Part shown: piece by piece, positions 28,083 through 37,675 of the stretch | Numbering within the stretch: position 1 is the stretch's first letter | Layout: the number at the start of each line of letters is the position of its first letter | Assembly (NCBI RefSeq): GCF_033100095.1 | Contig: NZ_CP136921.1 | Coordinates: 3,065,001 to 3,129,000, forward strand | Direction: 5' to 3' | DNA length: 64,000 bases | Source of the DNA: Diaphorobacter limosus | GTDB lineage: Bacteria; Pseudomonadota; Gammaproteobacteria; Burkholderiales; Burkholderiaceae_C | Notes under the pieces: model-generated | Databases searched by the model: none | What the model saw: the letters and a program-made list of their open reading frames with translations, nothing else | Told to the model about the DNA's origin: nothing | Made by a program: the position numbers and the translations under genes

Positions 28083-29825
28083 TTAAAAACTATCCCAGTC
28101 ATCATCGCCCCCCGCCGCCACGGCCGCGGGGCTGGCCTTGCTGGGTGCGCTCAGAACGGCGGCGGGCTTGCTGGCGGCGCGTGCCACGGGCTTGGGGGCG
28201 GTAGCCGGGCGCGGCGCCACGCGTGGCGCCGGCGCCGGCCTGGCCTGGCTGGCAGCGGATGCTTTGCCCGTGGTGATGCCGGCATGGCCCGCCAGCTTGA
28301 ACACGGCCACGGCCTGCACCAGGTCGCCGGCCTGCTGGTTCAGGCTGCTGGCGGCGGCCGAGCTTTCCTCCACCAGCGCGGCGTTTTGCTGCGTGGCCTG
28401 ATCCATCTGCGTGATGGCCTCGCCGACCTGGGCCACGCCCGAGCTTTGCTCGCGGCTTGCGGCGCTGATCTCGCCCATGATGTCGGTGACGCGGCGAATA
28501 GCGTTCACCACCTCGGTCATGGTGTTGCCGGCCTTGTCCACCAGCTGCGTGCCCTGTTCCACCCGCCCCACGCTGTCGGTGATCAGTTGTTTGATCTCCT
28601 TGGCAGCCTCTGCGCTGCGCTGCGCCAGCGAGCGCACCTCGCCGGCCACCACGGCAAAGCCGCGGCCCTGCTCGCCCGCGCGCGCGGCCTCGACCGCGGC
28701 GTTCAGTGCCAGGATGTTGGTCTGGAAGGCAATGCCGTCGATGACGCCGATGATGTCGGCGATCTTGCGGCTGGCATCGTTGATGCCGCGCATGGTGTCC
28801 ACCACCTCGGCCACCACCGCGCCGCCCTGTACGGCGACGGTGCTGGCGTTCATGGCCAGCTGGTTGGCCTGGGCGGCGTTGTCGGCGTTCTGGCGCACGG
28901 TGGCGCCCAGCTGCTCCATGGAGGCTGCCGTTTGCTCCAGCGCGCTGGCCTGGGATTCGGTGCGCGCCGACAGGTCATGGTTGCCCTGGGCGATCTGGGC
29001 ACTGGCCGTGGCCACGCTCTCGGCATTGCCGCGCACGCCGGCGACCACGCGGGTCAGGCTGGCCTGCATCTCACCCAGCGCATGCAGCAGGTTCGCGGCC
29101 TCGTCACGGCCCTGGGCCGCTATGGGCTGGGTCAGGTCGCCCTCGGCAATCTGGCCGGCGCGGCGCGCGGCCAGCTGCAGCGGCGCGGTGATGGATCGGC
29201 TGAGCAGCCAGGCCAGGCCGGCGCCCAGCAGCAGGGCCAGTGCCGCGGCTGCGATGAGGATCATGCGCCCCTGGGCGGCCTCGGCAGTGGCCTGGTCACG
29301 GGTACGCTCATACAGCATCAGCTGGCGCTCTTCGAGGGTGCGCAGTGTGGCAATGTAGGCGTCCGACAGGGGCTTGAGCTGGCTGTCCACCAGCGGGCCC
29401 ACGTCCTCGCCCGCGGCCTTGCGCTTGAACAGGTCGGCACGCGGCTTGCGGTAGGCCTCGCGCGCCTTGTCGATGTCGGCGATCTGGCGCCGGCCCTCGT
29501 CGGTCTCGAGCAGCCGCTCCACCGTCTTGCGCGAGACGTCCACGCCCTTGGAGGTGGCATCCATCTCCGCCTGCCATTGCGCCAGGTGGCTGCTGTCGGC
29601 ATTGAGCAGGGCGGCGCGCGTGCGTATCCAGTTCTGGTCTATGCCCTGGCGCCACTGCACGGCGGCGCGCAGGCGCTCGTTGTCGGTGCTGGTCAGCCGC
29701 TGGGTCGCGGCCGCCAGATCCTGTAGGCGCCACACGCCCACGGCGGCGATCACTGCGGTGATCAGCAGCACCAGGCCAAAGGACAGGGCCAGGCGCGGGC
29801 CTACCTTGATGTCGTTCAGTCGCAT
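28083..29825 (-). CDS. Methyl-accepting chemotaxis protein with four-helix sensor and CheR tether
   Basis: 580 residues: TM1 ~12-34, a ~150-residue periplasmic helical sensor of the 4HB type ([19 protein letters not shown]), TM2 ~190-212, HAMP, and a signalling hairpin very like that of the receptor at 14078 ([20 protein letters not shown]). An Ala/Pro/Lys linker leads to a C-terminal DDDWDSF, which fits the xWxxF pentapeptide used to dock CheR/CheB. Tsr/Tar-like adaptation assistance is inferred. No che genes are nearby. It interrupts the gph-trpE neighbourhood in reverse orientation. Confidence 0.95.
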   Translation of the reverse strand: MRLNDIKVGPRLALSFGLVLLITAVIAAVGVWRLQDLAAATQRLTSTDNERLRAAVQWRQGIDQNWIRTRAALLNADSSHLAQWQAEMDATSKGVDVSRKTVERLLETDEGRRQIADIDKAREAYRKPRADLFKRKAAGEDVGPLVDSQLKPLSDAYIATLRTLEERQLMLYERTRDQATAEAAQGRMILIAAAALALLLGAGLAWLLSRSITAPLQLAARRAGQIAEGDLTQPIAAQGRDEAANLLHALGEMQASLTRVVAGVRGNAESVATASAQIAQGNHDLSARTESQASALEQTAASMEQLGATVRQNADNAAQANQLAMNASTVAVQGGAVVAEVVDTMRGINDASRKIADIIGVIDGIAFQTNILALNAAVEAARAGEQGRGFAVVAGEVRSLAQRSAEAAKEIKQLITDSVGRVEQGTQLVDKAGNTMTEVVNAIRRVTDIMGEISAASREQSSGVAQVGEAITQMDQATQQNAALVEESSAAASSLNQQAGDLVQAVAVFKLAGHAGITTGKASAASQARPAPAPRVAPRPATAPKPVARAASKPAAVLSAPSKASPAAVAAGGDDDWDSF

Positions 29826-29977
29826 GGAATACCTATTAATTCAAGTGTGAAACGAAAGTAAATGTATCAACAAGCCTTGGCGCTGTCTATCGACAACTTC
29901 GGCAGAAGCTGCGGGTGCTACAGGCCTTTTTGGATCTTTGGCGGGCCGCGGCGGGGCCTTTGCTACACTTTGCCGCC

Positions 29978-30061
29978 ATGTTCATTCACCGCACCGTTAT
30001 TGCAGGTCGCAGCGACCGGGGAGCCTGGCCCTGGCGCAAGCCAGCGTCGCTTGCCTCCTGA
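29978..30061 (+). CDS. trpL: Putative trp operon leader peptide
   Basis: A 27-codon ORF upstream of trpE, beginning MFIHRTVIAGRSDRGAWPW, with two Trp codons (TGG CCC TGG, 30026-30034) near its end. This is what a transcription-attenuation leader requires. A -10-like TACACT (29964-29969) would start the RNA almost at the ATG, so the leader could be leaderless. No clear ribosome site is present. The inference rests on position, Trp codons and downstream hairpins. Similar leaders are known ahead of proteobacterial trp genes. Confidence 0.65.
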   Translation: MFIHRTVIAGRSDRGAWPWRKPASLAS

Positions 30062-30117
30062 CAGCACCTGGGCACCGCCCCGCGTGCGCCCGTGATCCCC
30101 AACGCATGGGGGATCGT
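30033..30117 (+). promoter_or_regulatory. Putative trp attenuator hairpins
   Basis: GCAAGC / GCTTGC (30036-30041 with 30049-30054) starts right after the Trp codons, where a stalled ribosome would disrupt it. Further on, GATCCCC / GGGGATC (30094-30100 with 30109-30115) is a second stem. It lacks a U tract, so it may act by Rho or by hiding the trpE start rather than as a classical terminator. Confidence 0.4.
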
Positions 30118-30179
30118 CTCCCGAATGAACCCGCGGCCCGCACCCCTGCAGCGCGCCGCACGAGCTGGGAACTCTTGTC

Positions 30180-31679
30180 GTGATCACTGAACTGGAATTC
30201 AAAAGCCTGGCCCTGGAGGGCTACAACCGCATCCCGCTGATGGCCGAGGCCTTCGCGGATCTGGAAACCCCGCTGTCGCTGTACCTGAAGCTCGCCCATG
30301 GCAAGGGCGATGGTCGGCACAGCTTTTTGCTTGAATCGGTGGTGGGTGGCGAGCGCTTCGGGCGCTACAGCTTCATCGGCCTGCCGGCGCGCACGTTGTT
30401 GCGCGCCAGCGGCTTCGGCGCCGCGGCGCGCACCGAGGTGGTGACCGACGGTCAGGTGGTGGAGAGCGCCGGCGGCAACCCGCTGGACTTCATCGCCGCC
30501 TACCAAAAGCGCTTCAAGGTGGCGCTGCGCCCGGGCCTGCCGCGTTTCTGCGGTGGCCTGGCGGGCTACTTTGGCTACGACGCGGTGCGCTATATCGAGA
30601 AGAAGCTGGAGGGCAGCTGCCCGCCGGACAGCCTGGGCTGCCCGGACATCCTGCTGCTGCAGTGCGAGGAGCTGGCGGTCATCGACAACCTCTCGGGCAA
30701 GCTCTACCTCATCGTCTACGCCGACCCGGCCCAGCCTGAGGCCTACGCGCGCGCCAAGAAGCGCTTGCGCGAGTTGAAGGATCAGCTCAAATACTCGGTC
30801 AGCGCGCCGCAGGTCAAGCCCAGCGAAAGCCACCCGGCCGAGCGCAGCTTTGCCAAGGCGGACTACCTGGCGGCCGTGGAGCAGGCCAAGGAGCTGATCG
30901 CCGCCGGCGACTTCATGCAGGTGCAGGTGGGCCAGCGCATCCAGAAGCGCTACACCGAAAGCCCGCTGTCGCTGTACCGCGCGCTGCGCTCGCTCAACCC
31001 CAGCCCCTACATGTATTACTACCACTTTGGCGATTTCCAGGTGGTGGGGGCCAGCCCGGAGATCCTGGTGCGCCAGGAGGCCGTGGAGGAGGGCACCAAG
31101 GTCACGATACGCCCGCTGGCCGGCACGCGGCCGCGCGGCGCCACGCCCGAGAAGGACAAGGCGGCCGAGCTGGAGCTGATGGGCGACCCGAAGGAGCGCG
31201 CCGAGCATGTGATGCTCATCGACCTGGCGCGCAACGACATCGGCCGCATCGCCAAGACCGGCACGGTGAAGGTGACCGAGGCCTTCTGCATAGAGCGCTA
31301 CAGCCATGTGATGCATATCGTCAGCAACGTGGAAGGCATCCTGAACGAGGGCATGACCAGCATGGACGTGCTCAGGGCCACGTTCCCGGCAGGCACGCTC
31401 ACCGGCGCGCCCAAGGTGCATGCCATGGAGCTGATCGACCGGCTGGAGCCCACCAAGCGCGGCCTGTACGGCGGCGCCTGCGGGTATTTGAGCTACGCCG
31501 GCGACATGGACGTGGCCATTGCCATCCGCACGGGCATCGTCAAGGACGGCATGCTGTATGTGCAGGCGGCGGCCGGCGTCGTGGCGGACTCGGTGCCCGA
31601 GCTGGAATGGAAAGAAACGGAACACAAGGCCCGCGCCCTGCTGCGTGCGGCGGAACTGGTAGAGGAAGGTTTGGAATGA
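30180..31679 (+). CDS. trpE: Anthranilate synthase component I
   Basis: With TrpG converts chorismate and glutamine to anthranilate, the first step of tryptophan synthesis. 499 residues from a GTG. The N-terminal LESVVGGERFGRYSFIG block carries the feedback Trp-binding LLES-like site. The C-terminal chorismate-binding domain shows GDFMQVQVGQR, SPEILVR, PLAGTRPRG, ERAEHVMLIDLARND and GTLTGAPKVHAMELID. The start begins MITELEFKSLALEGYNRIPL. It overlaps the chorismate mutase gene by 4 nt. Confidence 0.97.
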   Translation: MITELEFKSLALEGYNRIPLMAEAFADLETPLSLYLKLAHGKGDGRHSFLLESVVGGERFGRYSFIGLPARTLLRASGFGAAARTEVVTDGQVVESAGGNPLDFIAAYQKRFKVALRPGLPRFCGGLAGYFGYDAVRYIEKKLEGSCPPDSLGCPDILLLQCEELAVIDNLSGKLYLIVYADPAQPEAYARAKKRLRELKDQLKYSVSAPQVKPSESHPAERSFAKADYLAAVEQAKELIAAGDFMQVQVGQRIQKRYTESPLSLYRALRSLNPSPYMYYYHFGDFQVVGASPEILVRQEAVEEGTKVTIRPLAGTRPRGATPEKDKAAELELMGDPKERAEHVMLIDLARNDIGRIAKTGTVKVTEAFCIERYSHVMHIVSNVEGILNEGMTSMDVLRATFPAGTLTGAPKVHAMELIDRLEPTKRGLYGGACGYLSYAGDMDVAIAIRTGIVKDGMLYVQAAAGVVADSVPELEWKETEHKARALLRAAELVEEGLE

Positions 31680-32002
31680 CGCGCGCCATAGATCACGTTC
31701 AGCACTGCACCACGATGGAGGATGTGCGCCGCTTCATCGATGCGCTCGATGATGTGCTCGTGCCCCTGCTGGTCACGCGTGGCGGCTACATGACGCAGGC
31801 GGCACGCATCAAACAGTGCAACACCCAGGTGCGTGACGAGGACCGCATCGAGGCCATCGTGGCCCGCGTGCGCGCACGCGCCGCGACCGAGGGCGGCCAG
31901 CCCGAGGTGATGGAGGCTATCTACCGCAGCATGATGGAGGCCTACATCGCCTACGAACACCGTGAGTTCGCGCGCATGCGCGCACCGGGAGATGAGTCAT
32001 GA
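31676..32002 (+). CDS. Chorismate mutase (AroQ/PchB-type) in the trp operon
   Basis: A 108-residue all-helical AroQ-class protein starting [20 protein letters not shown]. Conserved pattern: an Arg in helix 1, [15 protein letters not shown] in the middle and [20 protein letters not shown] at the end. It could convert chorismate to prephenate, or lyse isochorismate like PchB. Both start and stop overlap neighbours by 4 nt (ATGA), so it is translated together with trpE and trpG. Its presence between the two anthranilate synthase subunits places a branch-point competitor inside the trp operon. Confidence 0.85.
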   Translation: MTRAIDHVQHCTTMEDVRRFIDALDDVLVPLLVTRGGYMTQAARIKQCNTQVRDEDRIEAIVARVRARAATEGGQPEVMEAIYRSMMEAYIAYEHREFARMRAPGDES

Positions 32003-32571
32003 AGCTCTTGATGGTCGATAACTACGACAGCTTCACCTACAACATCGTCCAGTACTTTGGCGAGCTGGGCGCCGAGGTGGAGGTGTTTCGCAACGACGAG
32101 ATCACCCTGGAGGGCATTGCCGCGCGCGCGCCCGATCGGCTGGTGATCTCGCCCGGCCCCTGCTCGCCGCTGGAGGCCGGCATCTCGGTGGCCGCGATAC
32201 AGCACTTTGCCGGCAGGCTGTCCATCCTGGGCGTGTGCCTGGGCCACCAGAGCATTGGCGCGGCCTTTGGCGGCAAGATCATTCGTGCGCAGGAGCTGAT
32301 GCACGGCAAGACCAGCGTCATCACTACCGACGAGCAAGGCGTGTTCGCCGGCCTGCCGCGGCAGTTCACCGTGAACCGTTACCACTCGCTGGCGATAGAG
32401 CGCGCCAGCTGCCCCGAGGTGCTGGCCGTCACCGCCTGGACGGAGGACGGCGAGATCATGGGCGTGCGCCACAAAGAGCTGCCCATAGAGGGCGTGCAGT
32501 TCCACCCCGAGAGCATCCTGACCGAGCATGGCCATGCCATGCTGAAGAACTTCCTGGAGCAGCGCGCTTGA
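31999..32571 (+). CDS. trpG: Anthranilate/aminodeoxychorismate synthase glutaminase
   Basis: Class I glutamine amidotransferase supplying ammonia to TrpE (possibly also to PabB). 190 residues: [17 protein letters not shown] start ([20 protein letters not shown]), oxyanion [11 protein letters not shown], nucleophile Cys in [11 protein letters not shown] (~79), and the His-Glu pair in [14 protein letters not shown]. The ATG overlaps the chorismate mutase stop. The stop overlaps the TTG of the LysE gene. Confidence 0.96.
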   Translation: MKLLMVDNYDSFTYNIVQYFGELGAEVEVFRNDEITLEGIAARAPDRLVISPGPCSPLEAGISVAAIQHFAGRLSILGVCLGHQSIGAAFGGKIIRAQELMHGKTSVITTDEQGVFAGLPRQFTVNRYHSLAIERASCPEVLAVTAWTEDGEIMGVRHKELPIEGVQFHPESILTEHGHAMLKNFLEQRA

Positions 32572-33227
32572 TCGACGCGCAGCAGCTGCTGCTGTTCATC
32601 GCCGCCGGCTGGCTGCTCAACCTGACGCCGGGCCCCGACGTGCTCTACATCGTCACGCGTGCGTTGCAGAACGGGCTGCGCGCCGGCCTGGTGGCGGGCC
32701 TGGGCATTGCCGCCGGCTGCCTGGTGCATGTGGGTGCCGCCGCCGTGGGCGTGGGCGCGCTGCTGGCGGCGTCCAGCACGGCGTTCACGCTGCTCAAGTG
32801 GCTGGGCGCGGCCTATCTGCTGTGGCTGGGCCTGCGCCTGCTGCGCGCGCGCGGCGACGGTGCGCTGGCCGGCGTGGTGCGCGAGACAGCCGGTCACGCA
32901 GCGGTGCCGGTCGCGCTCAAGGAGGTATTCCTGGGCGGCTTCTGGACGAATGTGCTGAATCCCAAGGTGGCCATCTTCTTCCTGGCCTTCGTGCCGCAGT
33001 TCATTGCCCCCGGCGCCGGCAACAAGGCGCTGGCCTTTGTGCTGCTGGGCGTGCTGTTCACCGTCAACGCCATTCCGGTCAATGGGCTGTGGGCGCTGGC
33101 GGCGGCCTGGCTGGTGCGCCGTGTCGGCGCGGTGCAGCGCGGCATGCATTGGCTCGACCGCGTTGCCGGCCTGCTGTTCATAGGCTTTGGCGTGCGTCTG
33201 GCGCTGACCGACGCGCCTGCCGTTTGA
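32568..33227 (+). CDS. LysE/RhtB family amino-acid exporter
   Basis: 219 residues with six predicted membrane helices and the family's N-terminal signature [19 protein letters not shown], plus [20 protein letters not shown]. Members export amino acids or their derivatives with proton exchange. Substrate unknown, though its place between trpG and trpD suggests an aromatic compound. The TTG at 32568 overlaps the trpG stop (TTGA), and no ATG precedes the first helix. trpD starts 20 nt later. Confidence 0.9.
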   Translation: MIDAQQLLLFIAAGWLLNLTPGPDVLYIVTRALQNGLRAGLVAGLGIAAGCLVHVGAAAVGVGALLAASSTAFTLLKWLGAAYLLWLGLRLLRARGDGALAGVVRETAGHAAVPVALKEVFLGGFWTNVLNPKVAIFFLAFVPQFIAPGAGNKALAFVLLGVLFTVNAIPVNGLWALAAAWLVRRVGAVQRGMHWLDRVAGLLFIGFGVRLALTDAPAV

Positions 33228-33247
33228 CAACGACATCTGGAGACTCC

Positions 33248-34279
33248 ATGTCCATCACCCCGCAAGAGGCGCTGCAGCGCACCATCGAGCACCGCGAGAT
33301 CTTTCACGACGAGATGCTGCACCTGATGCGCATGATCATGAGCGGCGAGCTCTCGCCCGTCATGACCGCTGCCATCGTCACCGGCCTGCGCGTGAAGAAG
33401 GAAACCATTGGCGAGATCACCGCCGCGGCGCAGGTCATGCGCGAGTTCTCGCGCAAGGTCAGCGTGGCCGACACCACGCACCTGGTGGACATCGTGGGCA
33501 CGGGCGGCGACGGTGCCGGCACCTTCAACATCTCCACCTGCGCCACCTTCGTCATCGCCGCCGCCGGCGCCAAGGTCAGCAAGCATGGCGGGCGCAGCGT
33601 CAGCAGCACATCGGGCAGCGCTGATGCCATGGAGGCGCTGGGCGTGAACATACAGCTCACGCCGGCGCAGATCGCGCAGTGCATCCAGGACGTGGGCATA
33701 GGCTTCATGTTCGCGCCCAACCACCACCCGGCCATGAAGAACGTGGCCCCGGTGAGGAAGGAGCTGGGCGTGCGCACCATCTTCAACATCCTGGGGCCGC
33801 TGACCAACCCGGCGAGCGCGCCCAACATCCTGATGGGCGTGTTCCACGAAGACCTGGTGGGCATACAGGTGCGCGCGCTGCAGCGCCTGGGCGCGCAGCA
33901 TGCGCTGGTGGTCTATGGCCGCGACGGGCTCGATGAGATCAGCCTGGGCGCCGGCACCCTGGTGGGCGAGCTCAAGGACGGCGTGGTGCGCGAGTACGAG
34001 ATCCACCCCGAGGACTTCGGCCTGCGCATGGCCGGCACGCGCGCGCTGCGCGTCGAGAACCCCGACCAGTCCAAGGCCATGCTGCTCGCCGTGCTGCAGG
34101 GCGAAGAAGGCCCGGCGCGCGACATCGTCTGCCTGAACGCCGGCGCCGCGCTGTATGCGGCGAACGTGGCACCCACCATGGCCGAGGGGCTGCAGCGCGC
34201 GCAGCAGGCGCTGGCCAGCGGCGCGGCCCTGGCCAAGCTGCACGAGCTCGTTGCCTACACGCAAAAGCTCGCGGCTTGA
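33248..34279 (+). CDS. trpD: Anthranilate phosphoribosyltransferase
   Basis: Transfers phosphoribosyl from PRPP to anthranilate, step two of tryptophan synthesis. 343 residues: N-terminal helical domain, then the PRPP site [19 protein letters not shown] (~78-96), [20 protein letters not shown], and [20 protein letters not shown] with the metal-binding DGLDE (~222). GGAG lies eight bases before the ATG. It follows the LysE gene and precedes a 45-codon membrane peptide gene. Confidence 0.97.
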   Translation: MSITPQEALQRTIEHREIFHDEMLHLMRMIMSGELSPVMTAAIVTGLRVKKETIGEITAAAQVMREFSRKVSVADTTHLVDIVGTGGDGAGTFNISTCATFVIAAAGAKVSKHGGRSVSSTSGSADAMEALGVNIQLTPAQIAQCIQDVGIGFMFAPNHHPAMKNVAPVRKELGVRTIFNILGPLTNPASAPNILMGVFHEDLVGIQVRALQRLGAQHALVVYGRDGLDEISLGAGTLVGELKDGVVREYEIHPEDFGLRMAGTRALRVENPDQSKAMLLAVLQGEEGPARDIVCLNAGAALYAANVAPTMAEGLQRAQQALASGAALAKLHELVAYTQKLAA

Positions 34280-34288
34280 GGCTGCGCC

Positions 34289-34426
34289 ATGAGCCTGCTG
34301 GACGCCCCCATCTGGAACGATGCCGGCACCTGGATCGTGCTCGGCGTGTCGCTGCTGTTCATCGTTGTCGGCCTGGTGATGCACCAGGTCATCCGCCGGG
34401 TGCTGCGCAAGCCCCCCGAACATTGA
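34289..34426 (+). CDS. 45-residue single-pass membrane protein in the trp operon
   Basis: Between trpD and trpC there is an intact 45-codon ORF starting [20 protein letters not shown]. It has one clear membrane helix ([18 protein letters not shown]) and a basic tail (IRRVLRKPP), suggesting an N-out/C-in single-pass topology. It starts 9 nt after the trpD stop and ends 22 nt before trpC, and fills the gap exactly. Codon use looks like the neighbours. No family recognised. Function unknown. Confidence 0.6.
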   Translation: MSLLDAPIWNDAGTWIVLGVSLLFIVVGLVMHQVIRRVLRKPPEH

Positions 34427-34448
34427 CCATTGCATTGGAAAACCCGCC

Positions 34449-35249
34449 ATGTCCGACATCCTGAAAAAAATCGTCGATGTGAAGTTCGAAGAGGTGGCCG
34501 CGGCCAAGCGGCGCATGCCCCTGGCCGACATGCGCCGCGACGCCGAGAGCCGCGTGCTCACGCGCGACTTCGTCGGCGCGCTGCGCGCCAAGATCACGGC
34601 CGGCCAGGCCGCGGTGATCGCCGAGATCAAGAAGGCCAGCCCGAGCAAGGGCGTGATCCGCGCCGATTTCATCCCAGCCGACATCGCGCAAAGCTATGCC
34701 GAGGGCGACGGCAAGGTCAGTGCCGCCTGCCTGTCGGTGCTCACCGACCGCCAGTTCTTCCAGGGCCAGCCCGACTACCTGAAGCAGGCGCGCGCCAGCT
34801 GTCAGCTGCCGGTGCTGCGCAAGGATTTCATGGTCGATCCCTACCAGATCTACGAGTCGCGCGCCATGGGAGCGGACTGCGTGCTCCTGATCGCCGCCTG
34901 CCTCGACGACGGTCTGATGGCCGAGATGGAGGCCATTGCCCGCAGCCTGGACATGGCCGTGCTGGTGGAGGTGCATGACGCCCCCGAGCTGCAGCGCGCC
35001 CTGAAGCTGAAGACGCCGCTGGTGGGCATCAACAACCGCGACCTGCGCAGCTTCGAGGTCAGCCTGCAGACCACGCTGGCGCTGCAAAAACAGGTGCCCG
35101 CCGACCGTCTGCTGGTGACCGAGTCCGGCATCCTCGCGCCCGCCGACGTGCGCCTGATGCGCGACGCCGGCGTGCATGCCTTCCTGGTGGGCGAGGCCTT
35201 CATGCGCGCGAGCGACCCCGGCCTGGCCTTGGCGCGTTTATTCGCCTGA
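34449..35249 (+). CDS. trpC: Indole-3-glycerol-phosphate synthase
   Basis: Closes the indole ring to make indole-3-glycerol phosphate. 266 residues, a TIM barrel with [15 protein letters not shown] (~56-70, catalytic Glu and Lys), [30 protein letters not shown] (~118-135), [14 protein letters not shown] (~192-205) and [14 protein letters not shown]. No fused TrpF domain, unlike the E. coli protein. It is the last trp gene here. trpF, trpB and trpA are elsewhere. The next gene starts 2 nt later from a GTG. Confidence 0.97.
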   Translation: MSDILKKIVDVKFEEVAAAKRRMPLADMRRDAESRVLTRDFVGALRAKITAGQAAVIAEIKKASPSKGVIRADFIPADIAQSYAEGDGKVSAACLSVLTDRQFFQGQPDYLKQARASCQLPVLRKDFMVDPYQIYESRAMGADCVLLIAACLDDGLMAEMEAIARSLDMAVLVEVHDAPELQRALKLKTPLVGINNRDLRSFEVSLQTTLALQKQVPADRLLVTESGILAPADVRLMRDAGVHAFLVGEAFMRASDPGLALARLFA

Positions 35250-35251
35250 GC

Positions 35252-37546
35252 GTGCTGCGCCTGCTGCGCCCCCCCGCCGATCCCCAGCGCCGTGAATGGT
35301 GGTGGCTGGCATGGGTGGCGCTGCTCGCCGCGGGTTTGCTGGTCGCCGGCCTGTGGCTTGAGCACCAGCGTGTAGCGGCGCGCGAGCGTGTCCTGCTGGC
35401 CAAGCAGGCGGGGGTGATGCATGACAACCTGGGGATGCAGCTGGAGGCCATCAACAATGCCATGCGCCATCTCCAGGCCGACCAGCGCAAGGGCCTGGAC
35501 GGGGCCGATGGCCATGCCCGCCTCATGGAGCGCATGCACAATTTTGCCGATGCCATGCCTGCCGTGCGTACCTTCAGCCTGCTCGATGCCGATGGCCGGG
35601 TGCTGGCCTCCAGCGCCGCCGATTTGGTCGGGCGCGACCTGAGCGGGCGTGAATATTTCCAGACCGCCAAGCAGATCGGGCAGACCGATGCGCTGCTCGT
35701 GGGGCGGCCTTTCTTCGGCATGCTGGGCGGCTGGGTGCTGGTATTGGGACGCACCGTGCCCGGGGCGGATGGCGCTTTTGGCGGCCTGCTGGTGGCGGCG
35801 CTGGATGTGGAGCATTTCCAGACCCTGCTGCAATCCGTGCGCTATGCGCCGGACATGCGCGTCAGCCTGAGCCATGGTGACGGCATGCGCTTCATGGTCC
35901 TGGGGGCCGACAACGAGCCCGATGGCGTGAACCTGGCGCAGGCGGGCACCCTGTTCACGCGCCACCGCGAAAGCAGGCAGGCGGCCAGCGTGCTGCAGGG
36001 CTTTCCCCAGCCTGGCTACCCGCCCTATGTGATGGCCTTGCATAAGGTGCAACCGTCCAACCTGCGGATGGACAAACCGCTGGTGGTGGCGGCCGGGCGG
36101 CCGCTGGACGATGTATTTGCCGGCTGGCGCGACCAAGCCTGGCGCTTTGCACTGGTCTACCTGCTCGCCTTTTCAGCGGCCGGCGTGGCGCTGCGGCTCA
36201 TGCACCGTAGGCAGAATGAAGCACGCGACCAGGCGCAGTTGCTGGAGGCCGGGCAGCGCAGGCAGCAGGAGATGCTGCGCCGGCTGGTGGAAAGCCTGCC
36301 CGGCATGCTGTACCAATACCAGCTGGAGCCTGACGGGCGCAGCCACTTCCCCTACGCCAGCCCCGGCGTGACCGATATCTATGGCTTTGCCCCCGAGCAG
36401 CTGCTGGCCGATGCGGCGCCCGTATTCGCGCGCATCCACCCCGAGGACTTGCCAAAGGGTCAGGTCAACATCCAGGAATCGGCGCGCACGCTGGCCGACT
36501 GGAAGAGCGAGTACCGCGTCATCCTGCCCGGCATTGGCGAGCGCTGGCTCAGCGGCCAGGCGCGGCCGCAGCGCCTGGACGGCGGCGCCGTGCTCTGGCA
36601 TGGCTACATCCACGACGTGACCGACATGAAGCGCCAGGCCCTGCAGCTGCAGGAGACCGAGCGCCTGCTGCAGCAGCTGATGAACGATATGCCGGTGGGC
36701 CTGTGCATGGTGGACGCGCAGCGCCGCATCTACTTTCGCAACCGGCGCTTTCTGGAGCATTTCGGCTACACAGAGGCCGAGGTGCCGACGCTGCACGAAT
36801 GGGCCTTGCTCGCCTACCCGGACGGCGACTATCGCCAGCAGGCGGCGCATGCCTGGGGCCAGGCCATGGCCGGCGCGCGCGCGCAAGGGGGGGTGATCGC
36901 GGCCCAGCCCTACCGCGTCACGGCGCGCGATGGCGCGCAGCATGTGATGGACATCGGCGGCCTGCTGTTTGGCGAGCATTTCCTGGCCACCTTCCAGGAC
37001 CGCACCGAGCAGCAGGCGCAAAGCGAGCTGCTGCACCGGCTGGCCTATGTGGATGGCCTGACCGGCATCGCCAACCGGCGCCAGTTCGACCAGCAGCTCG
37101 AAGCCGAATGGCGCCGCTGCCGTCGCAGCGGCAAGCCGCTGGCCGTGCTGCTGCTGGACATTGACTACTTCAAGCAATACAACGACCTGTACGGCCACCA
37201 GCAGGGCGACGAATGCCTCAAGGCCGTGGCCACTGCGCTGCGCGGTCAGCTGGGGCGTTCGCATGACCTGGTGGCGCGCTACGGCGGCGAGGAATTCGTC
37301 TGTCTGCTGCCCGAGTGCGACGCCGCCGGCGCGCTGCACAAGGGGCAGGAGCTGTGCCATGCGGTACAGGCACTGGGCCTGGCGCATGCGCAATCGCGGG
37401 TGGCGGATGTGGTCACCATCAGCGTCGGTGTGGCCTGCCAGGTGCCCGACGGCGAGGGCAGCCCGGCGGCCCTGCTGCAGCAGGCCGACATGCAGCTCTA
37501 CCAGGCCAAGGCGCAGGGGCGCAACCGCGCGCTGGGTGCGCACTGA
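35252..37546 (+). CDS. Membrane diguanylate cyclase, Cache-PAS-PAS-GGDEF
   Basis: 764 residues from a GTG: TM1 ~17-37, a periplasmic ~250-residue sensor resembling dCache (VRTFSLLDADGRVLASSAAD, GREYFQTAKQ), TM2 ~290-308, two PAS domains (~330-590) and a C-terminal GGDEF domain. The active-site loop is RYGGEEF near 676-682, with an RxxD inhibitory site (RSHD) five residues before GGEEF. It should make c-di-GMP and be subject to product inhibition. It directly follows trpC and has a tandem paralogue at 37676. Confidence 0.94.
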   Translation: MLRLLRPPADPQRREWWWLAWVALLAAGLLVAGLWLEHQRVAARERVLLAKQAGVMHDNLGMQLEAINNAMRHLQADQRKGLDGADGHARLMERMHNFADAMPAVRTFSLLDADGRVLASSAADLVGRDLSGREYFQTAKQIGQTDALLVGRPFFGMLGGWVLVLGRTVPGADGAFGGLLVAALDVEHFQTLLQSVRYAPDMRVSLSHGDGMRFMVLGADNEPDGVNLAQAGTLFTRHRESRQAASVLQGFPQPGYPPYVMALHKVQPSNLRMDKPLVVAAGRPLDDVFAGWRDQAWRFALVYLLAFSAAGVALRLMHRRQNEARDQAQLLEAGQRRQQEMLRRLVESLPGMLYQYQLEPDGRSHFPYASPGVTDIYGFAPEQLLADAAPVFARIHPEDLPKGQVNIQESARTLADWKSEYRVILPGIGERWLSGQARPQRLDGGAVLWHGYIHDVTDMKRQALQLQETERLLQQLMNDMPVGLCMVDAQRRIYFRNRRFLEHFGYTEAEVPTLHEWALLAYPDGDYRQQAAHAWGQAMAGARAQGGVIAAQPYRVTARDGAQHVMDIGGLLFGEHFLATFQDRTEQQAQSELLHRLAYVDGLTGIANRRQFDQQLEAEWRRCRRSGKPLAVLLLDIDYFKQYNDLYGHQQGDECLKAVATALRGQLGRSHDLVARYGGEEFVCLLPECDAAGALHKGQELCHAVQALGLAHAQSRVADVVTISVGVACQVPDGEGSPAALLQQADMQLYQAKAQGRNRALGAH

Positions 37547-37675
37547 CTTTGATGTCGGCGCATGACGCCGGCGCCGGCCCGCTGCCTACAATGGCCTGCA
37601 TCGTCTCCGTGGCAGGCCATAGCCACGCCCACAGCCCACGCCGAGGTGTTCTTGCAGCCCATCGCGCCGTCACAT

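Noticed and set aside
30094..30117. A classical Rho-independent terminator in the trp leader
   Set aside because: The stem is good but is followed by GTCTCCCG, not a U tract, so it is recorded only as a possible attenuator stem.
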